This document shows positions 1 through 9,018 of a stretch of 64,000 nucleotides of DNA, in pieces. Position numbers and translations under genes: made by a program. Source of the DNA: JANQOH01 sp965200095 (GTDB lineage Bacteria; Pseudomonadota; Alphaproteobacteria; UBA7887); contig OZ241350.1 in NCBI GenBank assembly GCA_965200095.1, positions 1,612,001 through 1,676,000 of the forward strand, read 5' to 3'. How positions within the stretch are numbered: position 1 is the first letter of the stretch; each line of letters opens with the position of its first letter. The notes under the pieces were generated by a model. The model was given only the letters and a program-made list of their open reading frames with translations, had not been told where the DNA came from and did not search any database.

Positions 1-709
1 CGCGGGCCCGGAACTCGCCGATCGCGTCTTCCAGCGAAGCGCGATCGAAGTCCGGCCACAGGACGGGGGTGAAGACCAGTTCGGAATAGGCGCACTGCCA
101 CAGCAGGAAGTTGCTCAGCCGGCGCTCTCCGGAGGTGCGTATCACGAGGTCGGGGTCGGGCAGGCCGCTGGTCTGGAGGTGCGCCGAGAACAGCGCCGTA
201 TCGATGCGCTCCGGGTCGATGCGCCCGGCCTCGACGCCGCGCGCGATGGCGCGCGCCGCGGCTGCGATCTCGGCGCGCCCGCCATAGTTCAGCGCGACGG
301 TGAGGGTGAGGGCGCGGTTCGCGCCGGTCCGCGCCTCGGCGCCGGAAACGAGGAAGCGGATGTCTTCGTCGAGTCCGTCCCGCTTGCCGATGATGCGCAG
401 GCGCACTCCCGCGTCGGCGAGGGAGTCGAGTTCGCGCCGCAGATAGATCCGCAGCAGCCCCATGAGCTCGCGGACCTCTTCGACCGGTCGTTTCCAGTTC
501 TCCGACGAAAAAACGTAGAGGGTGAGATATTCGACGCCGAGTTCGATACAGCCGCGCACGGTTTCCCGCGCCGCCTCGGCGCCGCGTCGATGGCCGGCGA
601 TGCGCGGCAGGCCGCGCGCCGCGGCCCAGCGCCCGTTGCCGTCCATGATGATCGCGATATGCCGCGGCGGGGGCGGCGATGTCGCCTGTCGCGTAGCGGC
701 GGTTTCCAT
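1..709 (-). CDS. uppS: Undecaprenyl diphosphate synthase (isoprenyl transferase), 3' end cut by window
   Basis: Cis-prenyltransferase that condenses isopentenyl diphosphate with farnesyl diphosphate to make the C55 lipid carrier for peptidoglycan. About 236 codons are visible and the family is usually 230-250 residues, so only the extreme C-terminus is missing. The N-terminal block has MDGNGRWA, where the Asp is catalytic, then GHRRGAE and LYVFSSENWKRP. The C-terminal block has DLVIRTSGERRLSNFLLWQ and an acidic WPDF end, all UppS signatures. The ATG at 709 lies 4 nt after the frr stop, so it is translated from the same mRNA. uppS following frr is the standard alphaproteobacterial order. Identification is secure; the 3' end lies outside the window. 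Confidence 0.95.
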   Translation of the reverse strand, partial: METAATRQATSPPPPRHIAIIMDGNGRWAAARGLPRIAGHRRGAEAARETVRGCIELGVEYLTLYVFSSENWKRPVEEVRELMGLLRIYLRRELDSLADAGVRLRIIGKRDGLDEDIRFLVSGAEARTGANRALTLTVALNYGGRAEIAAAARAIARGVEAGRIDPERIDTALFSAHLQTSGLPDPDLVIRTSGERRLSNFLLWQCAYSELVFTPVLWPDFDRASLEDAIGEFRAR

Positions 710-713
710 CCGG

Positions 714-1274
714 TCAGACCTGGAGGATGTCTTTTTCCTTCAGTTCCATCGCTTCGCCGATGGCGGCGATCGCCGAATCGGTGAGTCGCTGAACGTCGTC
801 GGCATGGCGCTTCTGCTCGTCGCGGGAGATGTCGCCGGCGCGCTCCAGGCGCTTCAGCGTGTCCATGCCGTCGCGGCGGACGTTGCGCACGGCGACGCGC
901 GCGTCCTCGGCGTATTTGTGCGCGACCCGGGCGAGTTCTCGGCGTCGTTCCTCCGTCAGTTCGGGGATCGGCACGCGGACGAGCTGGCCTTCGGCGATGG
1001 GGTTGAGGCCCAGCCCGCTGTCGCGGATGCCCGTCGTGACCGCCTTCGTCAGCGATTTGTCCCACACCTGCACCGTGATCAGGCGGGGTTCGGGAACGCC
1101 GACGGTCGCGAGCTGGCCGACGGGCATCCGGGCCCCGTAGGCGTCGATGAGGATCGGCTCCACCAGGCCCGCCGAGGCGCGGCCGGTCCTCAGGCCGGCA
1201 TATTCGCGTTTCAGGACATCGACGGCGCCGTCCATCCGGCGTTCGAGGTCCGCGAGGCTGAATTCGGCTGACAT
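714..1274 (-). CDS. frr: Ribosome recycling factor
   Basis: Splits post-termination 70S ribosomes together with EF-G. The 186-residue product matches the family's usual 185. It begins MSAEFSLADLERRMDGAV and keeps LRTGRASAGLVEPI, the RRF signature. It also has EERRRELARVAHKYAEDARVAVRNVRRD and ends ELKEKDILQV. The frame is open further upstream, but the ATG at 1274 gives the family N-terminus and sits 4 nt after the pyrH stop. It is the fifth gene of the dnaE-rpsB-tsf-pyrH-frr-uppS run on the minus strand. Confidence 0.96.
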   Translation of the reverse strand: MSAEFSLADLERRMDGAVDVLKREYAGLRTGRASAGLVEPILIDAYGARMPVGQLATVGVPEPRLITVQVWDKSLTKAVTTGIRDSGLGLNPIAEGQLVRVPIPELTEERRRELARVAHKYAEDARVAVRNVRRDGMDTLKRLERAGDISRDEQKRHADDVQRLTDSAIAAIGEAMELKEKDILQV

Positions 1275-1278
1275 GTCG

Positions 1279-2028
1279 CTATCCCGCCTGCCTGATCGAC
1301 GTGTATCGGCCGACGCCGTTGACGGCGTCGGCGAACGCGCCGGGATTGTGGATTGAAAACACCGCGATGGGAATGCCGTTCTCGCGCGCCAGCGAGACGG
1401 CCGGCGCGTCCATGACCCGCAAGCCGTCCCTGAGCACGCGGTCGTAGCTGAGGCTGTCGAAGCGGACCGCCGTCGCATCGGTTTTGGGGTCGGCGCTGTA
1501 GACGCCGTCCACCTGGGTGCCCTTGAGCAGCAGCTGGCAATCGAGCTCGGCGGCGCGCAGGGCCGCCGCGGTGTCGGTGGTGAAGAAGGGGTTGCCCGTT
1601 CCGGCGGCGCAGATCACCACGCGCCCTTTCTCCATGTGACGCACCGCCCGGCGGCGCACGAAGGGTTCGCAAATCGCGCGCATGGGGACGGCCGACACGA
1701 CGCGCGTGTCGACGGAGAGACTTTCGAGCGCGCTCTGGAGGGCGAGCGCGTTGATGGCGGTGGCAAGCATCCCCATTCCGTCGGCCGTCACCCGGTCGAC
1801 GCCGGCCTCGGCGCCCGCGAGGCCGCGGAAGATATTGCCGCCGCCGACGACGATGCACAGTTCGACGCCCATGCGGCGGACGCGGCGGATGTCCTCGGCG
1901 CATCGGCCCAGCGCCGCGGCGTCGAGTCCGAAGGCGCCGCCGCCCATCAACGCCTCGCCGGACAATTTCAGCAACACCCGCCGGAAACGGGGCGGCGCGG
2001 CAGAGTCCCCGCCGTCCGGGGCGGCCAT
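1279..2028 (-). CDS. pyrH: UMP kinase
   Basis: Amino-acid-kinase-fold enzyme that phosphorylates UMP to UDP for pyrimidine nucleotide synthesis. 249 residues, near the usual 240. Visible motifs are RVLLKLSGEALMG (phosphate-binding Lys), VVGGGNIFRG, DRVTADGMGMLATAINALAL (UMP and allosteric region), ICAAGTGNPFFTTDTAAALRA, and KGTQVDGVYSADPKTD near the nucleotide site. It has a short N-terminal extension rich in Gly, Asp and Ala before the kinase fold. It is separated from tsf by 44 nt and from frr by 4 nt. Cotranscription with the translation-factor genes is conserved in proteobacteria. Confidence 0.96.
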   Translation of the reverse strand: MAAPDGGDSAAPPRFRRVLLKLSGEALMGGGAFGLDAAALGRCAEDIRRVRRMGVELCIVVGGGNIFRGLAGAEAGVDRVTADGMGMLATAINALALQSALESLSVDTRVVSAVPMRAICEPFVRRRAVRHMEKGRVVICAAGTGNPFFTTDTAAALRAAELDCQLLLKGTQVDGVYSADPKTDATAVRFDSLSYDRVLRDGLRVMDAPAVSLARENGIPIAVFSIHNPGAFADAVNGVGRYTSIRQAG

Positions 2029-2072
2029 GTTTCCGTCTCCGCGCGCCGGCTGCGCCGGAACCGACCCGGCCT

Positions 2073-3002
2073 TCAGCGCGCGCCGGCCTGGGCGGCCACT
2101 TCGGCGGCGAAGTCGGTCTGTCGTTTCTCGACCCCCTCGCCGAGTTCGAAGCGCAGGAAGCCGGCGACCTCGATCGGCGCGCCGGCCGCCTGCGCCGCGG
2201 CCTCCACCGCCTCACGCACGCGCGACTTGTTGTCGATGACGAAAATCTGTTCCAGCAGAACGATCTCCTGAAACCACTTCCTCATGCGGCCCTCGATAAT
2301 CCTGCCGATGGCCGCGGCGGGCCTGCCGCTCTCTTTCGCCTGTTTCTCCACCACGTCGCGTTCGCGCTCGAGCGCCGCCGGGTCCACCGACTCCCGGTCC
2401 AGGGCGAACGGCCTCGCGGCGGCGACGTGCATGGCCAGGTTCTTCCCGACGCCGGCCAGGCTTTCCGGCGCGGCGTCGGAACGCAGCGCCACCAGGACGC
2501 CGATGCGCCCGAGGCCGGGACGCACCGAATTATGGACGTAACCCGCCACGGCGCCGGACTCGACCGACAGACCGGCGCTGCGCCGCAGGACCAGGTTCTC
2601 GCCGATTCTGCCGGCGAGCGCCGTCAGGCCGTCGGCGACGCCGCCGGGGGCTTCGGCGGTGGCGGCGGTCCCGAGCGCCTCGAGGTTGCCGCCGACGGCG
2701 CGCGAGGCTTCCGCCGCGGCGGCGACGAAGCGCTGGAAATCCTCGTTGCGGGCGACGAAATCGGTCTCGGAATTGATTTCGACCAGGGCGCCCGACGTCC
2801 CGTCGAAGGCGGCGCCGACGAGGCCTTCGGCGGCGGCGCGGCCGGCCTTGCGGGCGGCCGCCGCGAGCCCCCTGGCGCGCAGCCAGTCGACCGCGCGCTC
2901 CATGTCGCCGCCGGCCTCGCCCAGGGCTTTCTTGCAATCCATCATGCCGGCGCCGGTCCTCTGGCGCAGCGCCTTCACCTCGGCCGCGGCGATGCTAGCC
3001 AT
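2073..3002 (-). CDS. tsf: Elongation factor Ts
   Basis: Nucleotide exchange factor for EF-Tu. 309 residues, typical for alphaproteobacteria. The N-terminal UBA-like helix region contains KALRQRTGAGMMDCKKAL, followed by the EF-Tu-contacting TDFVARN motif (ETDFVARNEDFQRFV). The two EF-Ts core domains follow, with NLVLRRSAGL and YVHNS, and the C-terminal part has FLRFELGEG. The ATG at 3002 lies inside the end of rpsB: the two genes overlap by 8 nt, so tsf is probably translationally coupled to ribosomal protein S2, matching the known rpsB-tsf operon. Confidence 0.96.
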   Translation of the reverse strand: MASIAAAEVKALRQRTGAGMMDCKKALGEAGGDMERAVDWLRARGLAAAARKAGRAAAEGLVGAAFDGTSGALVEINSETDFVARNEDFQRFVAAAAEASRAVGGNLEALGTAATAEAPGGVADGLTALAGRIGENLVLRRSAGLSVESGAVAGYVHNSVRPGLGRIGVLVALRSDAAPESLAGVGKNLAMHVAAARPFALDRESVDPAALERERDVVEKQAKESGRPAAAIGRIIEGRMRKWFQEIVLLEQIFVIDNKSRVREAVEAAAQAAGAPIEVAGFLRFELGEGVEKRQTDFAAEVAAQAGAR

Positions 3003-3828
3003 GCGCGTTCTCCCCCGCGGCGGTTTCCTCCGTCGCCGTCGCAGGCGGCTCGGCCGCCGCTTGCGCCACGGCGTCGACGATCTGCGGGTCTTCGTCCGGG
3101 GCGTCGGCGGCTTCGCCGATGTCGCCGCCGAGCGACGCCTGTTCCTGTTGCAGGCCGTCGAGCACGGCGCGGGCGACGAGTTCGCAGTAGAAGACGACGG
3201 CGCGGGTCGAATCGTCGTTGCCGGGGACGGGGAACTGGACGCCGGCCGGGTCGCTGTTGCTGTCGACGATCGCGAACAGCGGGATGCCGAGTTTGTTCGC
3301 CTCGAGTTTGGCGATCTCTTCCTTGTTGGTGTCGATGACGAACACGAGGTCCGGCAGGCCGCCCATCTCGCGGATTCCGCCCAGGGTGCGTTCGAGCTTG
3401 TCGCGCTCGCGGTTGAGGTTGAGGGTTTCCTTCTTGGTGAGGCCGGTGTTCTCCGCCGCCAATTGCTCGTCGAGTTTGCGCAAGCGGCCGATGGAGTTCG
3501 AAATGGTGCGCCAGTTGGTCAGCATCCCGCCGAGCCAGCGGTGGTTCACGTAATACTGCCCGCAGCGCTTCGCGGCGTCGGCGATGGGTTGCTGGGCCTG
3601 GCGCTTGGTGCCGACGAACAGGACGCGCCCGCCTTCGGCGACGGTCGCGCGCACGGCGTCCAGGGCGCGATAGAGGAGGGGCACGGTCTGTTGCAGGTCG
3701 ATGATGTGGATCCCGTTGCGCGTGCCGTAGAGATACGACTCCATCTTCGGGTTCCAGCGGTGGGTCTGATGTCCGAAATGCACGCCGGCTTCGAGCAGCT
3801 GGCGCATGGAAAAGGTGGGCACAGACAT
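2995..3828 (-). CDS. rpsB: 30S ribosomal protein S2
   Basis: Small-subunit ribosomal protein S2, 277 residues. The start MSVPTFSMRQLLEAGVHFGH at 3828 gives the family N-terminus, although the frame stays open far upstream. Diagnostic segments are THRWNPKM, YGTRNGIHIIDLQQT, VNHRWLGGMLTNW, LGGIREMGGLPDLVFVIDT and PVPGNDDSTRAVVFYC. The C-terminal tail of about 45 residues is acidic and Ala-rich (EATEETAAGEN-like), a common extension in alphaproteobacterial S2. Ribosomal protein S2 autoregulates its operon in Escherichia coli; no specific leader structure could be assigned here beyond a short palindrome just after dnaE. Confidence 0.96.
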   Translation of the reverse strand: MSVPTFSMRQLLEAGVHFGHQTHRWNPKMESYLYGTRNGIHIIDLQQTVPLLYRALDAVRATVAEGGRVLFVGTKRQAQQPIADAAKRCGQYYVNHRWLGGMLTNWRTISNSIGRLRKLDEQLAAENTGLTKKETLNLNRERDKLERTLGGIREMGGLPDLVFVIDTNKEEIAKLEANKLGIPLFAIVDSNSDPAGVQFPVPGNDDSTRAVVFYCELVARAVLDGLQQEQASLGGDIGEAADAPDEDPQIVDAVAQAAAEPPATATEETAAGENAHG

Positions 3829-3902
3829 GACGATGCCGTTCTCCGGTCGATCCGCGACGCGCCGCCGCCCGGAGGCGCCGGGCGCGGGAGCGATGAACGC
3901 AG

Positions 3903-3920
3903 ACCGGGAATAAACCCGGT
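3903..3920 (-). terminator. Short perfect palindrome directly after dnaE
   Basis: A 6-bp perfect stem (ACCGGG/CCCGGT) with a 6-nt loop begins immediately downstream of the dnaE stop codon and ends about 75 nt before the rpsB start. It lacks a U tract, so it is at best an attenuator or mRNA-processing hairpin between dnaE and rpsB. Function is inferred from position only. Confidence 0.3.
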
Positions 3921-6900
3921 TCAGTGCTTTTGCAACCCTTCCAGGTCGTGCACGTCGCGCACGCCGGGAACCGACTTCAGCGCCGCGCGCGCGGCCGGCG
4001 ACGCGAGATAGGCGCCGTCGAGGGCGATCTCCACCTCGCCCGCGCCGCCCAGAGGCGCCACGAGGCGCAGGGGCGCGTGCTCCGGCCCGCGGCCGCGCGC
4101 CCGGTCCACCACCGACAGCAGCGTCCGAAGCTCCACATTCTCGGCGAGGAATACGCGAAAGCCGTGTCCGCACCGCGCCGCGCGCCGGTCGAGCGACTCC
4201 ACGCGCCGCGCCGTCAGGCGCAATTGTTCGTCGTCGCGCTGCACCGACGCCTCGACGAGGAGCATCCGGCCCGGCTCCAGCAGCTCGCGCGCCTCGATGC
4301 GGCATTCGGAGAACACGGTGACTTCGAACAGCCCGCTGCGGTCGCTCATGTGCAGGAACACCGCCCGGCCGCCGCGCGCGGCGCGCTCGCGTTTCGACAG
4401 CACCACCCCGGCCAGGGCGGCGCGGTTCGCGCCGTCCGCAGCCAGCGTCGCCGCCTCCACCGCGCCGAGCCGCGCCGGACCGTCTCCGTAGGCGTCCAGC
4501 GGATGCGCCGAGAGATAGAACCCCAGGGCCGCGAACTCATGGGACAGGCGCTCGGTCTCCGGCCAGTCGTCGACCAGCGGCAGATGCGGCGTCGGGACGT
4601 CTTCCACCGCTTCTCCGAACAGGTTGGACTGGCCGCTGCGCCGGTCCTCGCTGACCTGCACGGCGTGGCGCAGCAGCAGTTCCGCCGCGTCGGCGACCTG
4701 ACGGCGGTTGGGGTCGATGGAGTCGAACCCGCCGGCATGGGCGAGGGTCTCGATCTGGCGCCGGTTGAGCCACGACGGGTCGAGACGGGCGGCGAAATCG
4801 AACAGGTCGACGAACCGCCCGTTCTTCTCCCTCTCGGCGACGATGTCGGTCATGGCGCCGGCGCCCACATTGCGGACCGCCGACAGCGCATAGCGGATCG
4901 CGCCGGCGCCCGCCGGGCCCGCCGAGTCGTATTCGACCGTAAAATCCACCCCGGAGGCGTTGATGTCGGGGGGGCGGAGGGGGATTTCGAGGCGGGCGAG
5001 CTCCCCCCGGAACACGTTGAGCTTGTCGGGGTTGCCGCGTTCCAGGCTCATCGACGCGGCGAGGAACTCGAGCGGGTGGTTGGCCTTCAGCCAGGCGGTC
5101 TGGTAGGCGATCAGCGCATAGCCGACCGAATGCGCCTTGTTGAAGCCGTAGCCCGCGAATTTGTCGACCAGGTCGAAAATGTAGGACGCGCGCGAGCGGG
5201 CGACCCCGCGTTCGACGGCGCCGGCGACGAAGGTCTCGCGCTGGGCCGCCATTTCCGACTTGATCTTCTTGCCCATCGCGCGGCGCAGCAGGTCGGCCTG
5301 GCCGAGGGTATAGCCCGCGAAGACCCGGGCGATTTCCATCACCTGCTCCTGGTAGACGATCACCCCGTAGGTGTCGCGCGTGATCGGGGCGATGGTGTCG
5401 TGCAGGAACTCGGGCTGTTCGCGCCCGTGCTTGCAGGCGACGTATTTCGGAATGTTTTCCATCGGACCGGGGCGGAAGAGCGCGACCAGCGCCACCAGAT
5501 CGGCGAACACGCTCGCGCCGGCCTCGCGCAGCAATTTGCGCATCCCCGGGCTTTCGAACTGGAACACGCCCACGGTCTCGCCGCGGCTGAGCATGGCCCA
5601 GGCAGCGGCGTCGTCGAGCGGCAGCCGCGACAGATCGACCTCGACGCCGCGCTCGGCGAGCAGCGCCAGCGTGCGCTGGAGGACGGTCAGCGTCTTGAGG
5701 CCGAGTAGGTCGAATTTCACCAGGCCGGCGCGCTCGACATCGTTCATCGTGAACTGGGTGACCGGCAGATCGGAGCGCGGGTCGCGGTAGAGGGGAATGA
5801 GCTCGTCGAGGGGGCGGTCGCCGATCACGACGCCGGCGGCATGGGTCGAGGCGTGCCGGTAAAGACCCTCCAGCTGAAGGGCGATGCGCAGCAGGCGCGC
5901 GACTTCGGGGTCGCCGTCGCGCGCTTCGCGCAAACGCGCCTCGCCGTCTATCGCGGCCCGGAGGCTCACCGGGTTCGCCGGGTTGTGGGGGATCATCTTG
6001 CTCAGCCGGTCGACCTGGCCGTAGGGCATTTGCAGCACCCGGCCCACATCGCGGACGACGGCGCGCGCCTGGAGCTTGCCCAGGGCGATGATCTGGGCGA
6101 CCCGGTCGCGCCCGTATTCGCTCTGGACGTAACGGATGACCTCGTCGCGGCGCTCCTGGCAGAAATCGATGTCGAAGTCCGGCATCGACACGCGGTCGGG
6201 GTTCAGGAAGCGTTCGAACAGCAGTCCGAAGCGCAACGGGTCGAGATCGGTGATCTCGAGCGCCCAGGCGACGACGGATCCGGCGCCCGAGCCCCGCCCC
6301 GGCCCCACCGCAATGCCCTGCCGCTTCGCCCACTGGACGAAATCGGCGACGATGAGGAAATAACCGGCGAAGCCCATATCGACGATGACGTCGAGTTCAT
6401 AGGCGAGGCGATCGCGATAGGGCGCGGCGTCGACCCGCAGCCCGGCGAGGCGCCGGGCGAGACCGTCGGCGGCGTCGGCGCGCAGTTTCGAGGCTTCGTC
6501 GCCCCCCGTGGCGGCGAGACCGGGCAGGGTCGGCAGCAGCGGGTCGCGCGCCCGGACGCCGAAAGCGCAGCGCCGGGCGATCGCCAGCGTGTTGTCGCAG
6601 GCTTCCGGCAGGTCGCGGAACAGCGCCCGCATGTCCGCCGCGGTCTTGAAATAATGCTCCGGAGTGACGCGGGGGCGGTCGGGCTGCGACACATAGGCGC
6701 CGTGGGCGATGCACAGCAGCGCATCGTGCGCCTCATGCATGTCGGCGGTGGGGAAAAAGGCGTCGTTGGTGGCGACCAGCGGCAGGCCGGTCTCGTAAGC
6801 GAGCGCGAGAAGGCCCGCCTCCGCCGCCGCCTCGCGTTCGAGGCCGTGGCGCTGGATTTCTACGTAGAGACGGCCCGGAAAGATCGCCGCGAGCTCGTCG

Positions 6901-7379
6901 AGGCGATGGCGCGCGGCGTCGTGCTGGCCGGCGGCGAGCAGGCGGCCGACCGGCCCCGACACGCCGCCCGTCAGCGCGATCAACCCCTCCGCCTTGCGGG
7001 AAAGCGACCGCCAGTCGACTTGCGGCTCCGGCGCGTCGGAGGCGAGAAAGCCGGCGCTGGAAAGCGCGATCAGGTTGCGGTAGCCGGGTTCGTTCTGCGC
7101 GAGCAGCACGATCCGGTCCGGCGCTTGCGGACGGTCGCGCGCAGCCGGCCCGTCTTCGACGGCGAGGCCGAGTTCGCAACCGACGATCGGCTGCACGCCG
7201 GCCTCGGCGCACGACCGCGAGACATCCACCGCCCCGAACAGATTGCCGGTGTCGGTGACGGCGACCGCCGGCATCCTGTGCTCGCGGCACAGGGCCGCGA
7301 GCGCGCCTGTCGTGATCGCCCCTTGCGACAGCGAATAGGCGGTGTGGACCCTGAGATGAACGAAATCGGCGTAGGCCAT
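3921..7379 (-). CDS. dnaE: DNA polymerase III subunit alpha
   Basis: Replicative polymerase catalytic subunit, 1152 residues from the chosen start. The N-terminal PHP domain starts MAYADFVHLRVHTAYSLSQG and includes VTDTGNLFGAVD. The palm follows with GPGRGSGAGSVVAWAL and the catalytic Asp cluster PDFDIDFCQERRDEV. FNKAHSVGYALIAYQTAWLK and the helix-hairpin-helix/OB-fold region (LAGVVLSKRERAARGGRAVF) complete the DnaE1 order. A GTG at 7418 would add 13 residues (MESSPRRQPSGRR), but the ATG at 7379 matches the family N-terminus, so it is preferred. The gene is divergent from the N-formylglutamate amidohydrolase and precedes rpsB, an arrangement seen in Rhodospirillales-type genomes. No polymorphism of active-site residues was noticed. 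Confidence 0.96.
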   Translation of the reverse strand: MAYADFVHLRVHTAYSLSQGAITTGALAALCREHRMPAVAVTDTGNLFGAVDVSRSCAEAGVQPIVGCELGLAVEDGPAARDRPQAPDRIVLLAQNEPGYRNLIALSSAGFLASDAPEPQVDWRSLSRKAEGLIALTGGVSGPVGRLLAAGQHDAARHRLDELAAIFPGRLYVEIQRHGLEREAAAEAGLLALAYETGLPLVATNDAFFPTADMHEAHDALLCIAHGAYVSQPDRPRVTPEHYFKTAADMRALFRDLPEACDNTLAIARRCAFGVRARDPLLPTLPGLAATGGDEASKLRADAADGLARRLAGLRVDAAPYRDRLAYELDVIVDMGFAGYFLIVADFVQWAKRQGIAVGPGRGSGAGSVVAWALEITDLDPLRFGLLFERFLNPDRVSMPDFDIDFCQERRDEVIRYVQSEYGRDRVAQIIALGKLQARAVVRDVGRVLQMPYGQVDRLSKMIPHNPANPVSLRAAIDGEARLREARDGDPEVARLLRIALQLEGLYRHASTHAAGVVIGDRPLDELIPLYRDPRSDLPVTQFTMNDVERAGLVKFDLLGLKTLTVLQRTLALLAERGVEVDLSRLPLDDAAAWAMLSRGETVGVFQFESPGMRKLLREAGASVFADLVALVALFRPGPMENIPKYVACKHGREQPEFLHDTIAPITRDTYGVIVYQEQVMEIARVFAGYTLGQADLLRRAMGKKIKSEMAAQRETFVAGAVERGVARSRASYIFDLVDKFAGYGFNKAHSVGYALIAYQTAWLKANHPLEFLAASMSLERGNPDKLNVFRGELARLEIPLRPPDINASGVDFTVEYDSAGPAGAGAIRYALSAVRNVGAGAMTDIVAEREKNGRFVDLFDFAARLDPSWLNRRQIETLAHAGGFDSIDPNRRQVADAAELLLRHAVQVSEDRRSGQSNLFGEAVEDVPTPHLPLVDDWPETERLSHEFAALGFYLSAHPLDAYGDGPARLGAVEAATLAADGANRAALAGVVLSKRERAARGGRAVFLHMSDRSGLFEVTVFSECRIEARELLEPGRMLLVEASVQRDDEQLRLTARRVESLDRRAARCGHGFRVFLAENVELRTLLSVVDRARGRGPEHAPLRLVAPLGGAGEVEIALDGAYLASPAARAALKSVPGVRDVHDLEGLQKH

Positions 7380-7587
7380 GCGGCGCCCCGACGGTTGGCG
7401 TCGCGGCGAGGATTCCACGCCGCCCGCCGCCTGTCACCGGCGCCCTGCCGCCCCGCCTCGCGCTTGCGGCGACGGCGGCGGACGGCGCGCGCAGGCGGGC
7501 GCGAAACGCGAATCGGCGGCGCGGGGATGGCGGCGCCGGGACGGAGACGGGTAGAGTGCGCAGCCCCGCCCCCGCCGCCCCCGCGCC

Positions 7588-8463
7588 ATGCCCTCGCCGT
7601 CCGCGTTCGACGACTTGCCGGTCGCGTTGTTTCAGCCGTTGGCGCAGACGCTGCCCGTGGCGGTCGCCTCGCCGCACAGCGGACGGGACTATAGCGAGGC
7701 GTTCCTCGCCGGGGTGGCGGTCGACATGGACGCATTGCGGCGTTCGGAGGACAGCTGGGTCGACGAGTTGGTCGCCGGCGCGCCCGCCCTGGGGGCGCCG
7801 CTCGTGGCGGCGCGTTTCCCGCGGGTGTTCGTGGACCCGAACCGCGAGCCGTTCGAGCTCGATCCCGCGATGTTCGCCGACTCCCTTCCCCCGCGGGTCG
7901 ACGGGCGCTCGCCGCGGGTGCGGCGCGGCCTCGGCGCGATCCCGCGCATCGTGGCCGACGGGTCGCCGATCTATCGCCGCCTGCTGACCCGCGCCGAGGC
8001 CCGCCGGCGCTTCGCCGACGCCTATTTCCCCTATCACCGCGCGCTCAAGGCGGTGCTTCGCGACACACGGGCGCGGTTCGGCCATGCGGTCCTTCTCGAT
8101 TGCCATTCGATGCCGTCGCAGGCGGTGGCCCAGCCCGACGGCTGGCCGGGGGTGGATTTCGTGCTCGGCGACCGCCACGGCGCCGCGTGCCGGGCCGAGG
8201 TCGCGGCGACCGCGGAAGCGGTGCTGCGCGAGCGGGGGTTCAGCGTCGTCCGCAACGCGCCCTTTGCCGGCGGTTTCGCCACCCGGTTCTACGGACATCC
8301 GGAACGGGGCGTGCAGGCGTTGCAGATAGAGATCAACCGCGGGTTGTACATGGACGAGGCGCGGCTCGAGAAAAGCCCGGGCGCGGCGCAGGTCCGGCGC
8401 GCCCTCGACCGCGTGATCGGCGCCGTCGGCGCGCTCTATGCGCCGGCCTGCGCGGCGGAATGA
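7588..8463 (+). CDS. N-formylglutamate amidohydrolase family protein
   Basis: Predicted zinc hydrolase that releases glutamate from N-formyl-L-glutamate, the last step of one histidine degradation route; family members can have other formyl or acyl substrates. 291 residues. Family motifs visible are VASPHSGRDY near residue 30, RFPRVFVDPNREPFELDP, PYHRALKAVL, LLDCHSMPS around residue 168 (likely metal-binding His), LGDRHG, and ALQIEINRGLYMDE near the C-terminus. No other hut genes are adjacent; the next gene downstream encodes a TerB-like protein. The intergenic region to dnaE, 7380-7587, must hold both promoters, but no clear promoter hexamers were assigned. Family assignment is strong, exact substrate less so. 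Confidence 0.85.
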   Translation: MPSPSAFDDLPVALFQPLAQTLPVAVASPHSGRDYSEAFLAGVAVDMDALRRSEDSWVDELVAGAPALGAPLVAARFPRVFVDPNREPFELDPAMFADSLPPRVDGRSPRVRRGLGAIPRIVADGSPIYRRLLTRAEARRRFADAYFPYHRALKAVLRDTRARFGHAVLLDCHSMPSQAVAQPDGWPGVDFVLGDRHGAACRAEVAATAEAVLRERGFSVVRNAPFAGGFATRFYGHPERGVQALQIEINRGLYMDEARLEKSPGAAQVRRALDRVIGAVGALYAPACAAE

Positions 8464-8493
8464 CCCCGGGGCCGGGTCGCCCCCTTCTTCCCC

Positions 8494-8522
8494 GGCGCGC
8501 CGCCGGTCGTGGCGGCGGCGCG
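8494..8522 (+). terminator. GC-rich inverted repeat after the amidohydrolase gene
   Basis: A GC-only stem (approximately gcgcgccgcc / ggcggcggcgcg with a ggtcgt loop) lies about 30 nt after the amidohydrolase stop and about 20 nt before the TerB-like start. There is no T tract, so intrinsic termination is uncertain; it may be only a mild pause hairpin. Confidence 0.3.
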
Positions 8523-8544
8523 CGTCCTGTGCTAGGCAGGGCGC

Positions 8545-9018
8545 ATGATCGACCGCCTGACCGCCTGGCTCGGCCGCCTCGACTCGCCTCCGGAGGACGC
8601 GGGCGAAAGCCGCGACGACTCGCAGCTCGCCGCCTGTGCGCTGCTCGTCGAGACCGCAGCCATGGACGGGGATTTCGACGATGAGGAACGGGCCATGATC
8701 GAGGGCCTGCTCGCCCGCCGCTTCGCGCTCGCGCCGGACGAATGCGCCGCCCTCGTCGCGGAGGCGGAGCGCGCGGTCGCCGGGTCGCCGCAGCTCTTCC
8801 GCTTCACCAATGCGGTCAAGACGCATTTCGACGAGGCGGAGCGCATCGCGCTGATCGACATGCTGTGGGATGTCGCTCACGCCGACGGCGAGGTCTGCGC
8901 GTATGAGGAGAATCTGTTGCGCCGCGTCGCCGGGCTGATTTACGTGAGCGACCGCGACCGCGGGGCGGCCCGCCGCCGCGCCCGCGCCCGCGCCGCCGGA
9001 GGAGAGGACAGTCGATGA
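8545..9018 (+). CDS. TerB-family (tellurite resistance B-like) protein
   Basis: 157-residue helical cytoplasmic protein of the TerB/DjlA-N superfamily. Characteristic acidic metal-binding-like loops are repeated: AAMDGDFDDEERAMIEGLLARRF near residue 36 and AHADGEVCAYEENLLRRVAGLIYV near residue 113. The C-terminus is a short Arg/Ala-rich tail. Single-domain TerB proteins like this are common in alphaproteobacteria next to fdxA and are of unknown function; the name should not be taken as proof of tellurite resistance. Its stop overlaps the fdxA start by ATGA, so the two are translationally coupled. Confidence 0.8.
   Translation: MIDRLTAWLGRLDSPPEDAGESRDDSQLAACALLVETAAMDGDFDDEERAMIEGLLARRFALAPDECAALVAEAERAVAGSPQLFRFTNAVKTHFDEAERIALIDMLWDVAHADGEVCAYEENLLRRVAGLIYVSDRDRGAARRRARARAAGGEDSR

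Noticed and set aside
8545..9018. Tellurite resistance determinant
   Set aside because: A single TerB-like domain without terA/terC/terD/terZ partners does not support resistance.
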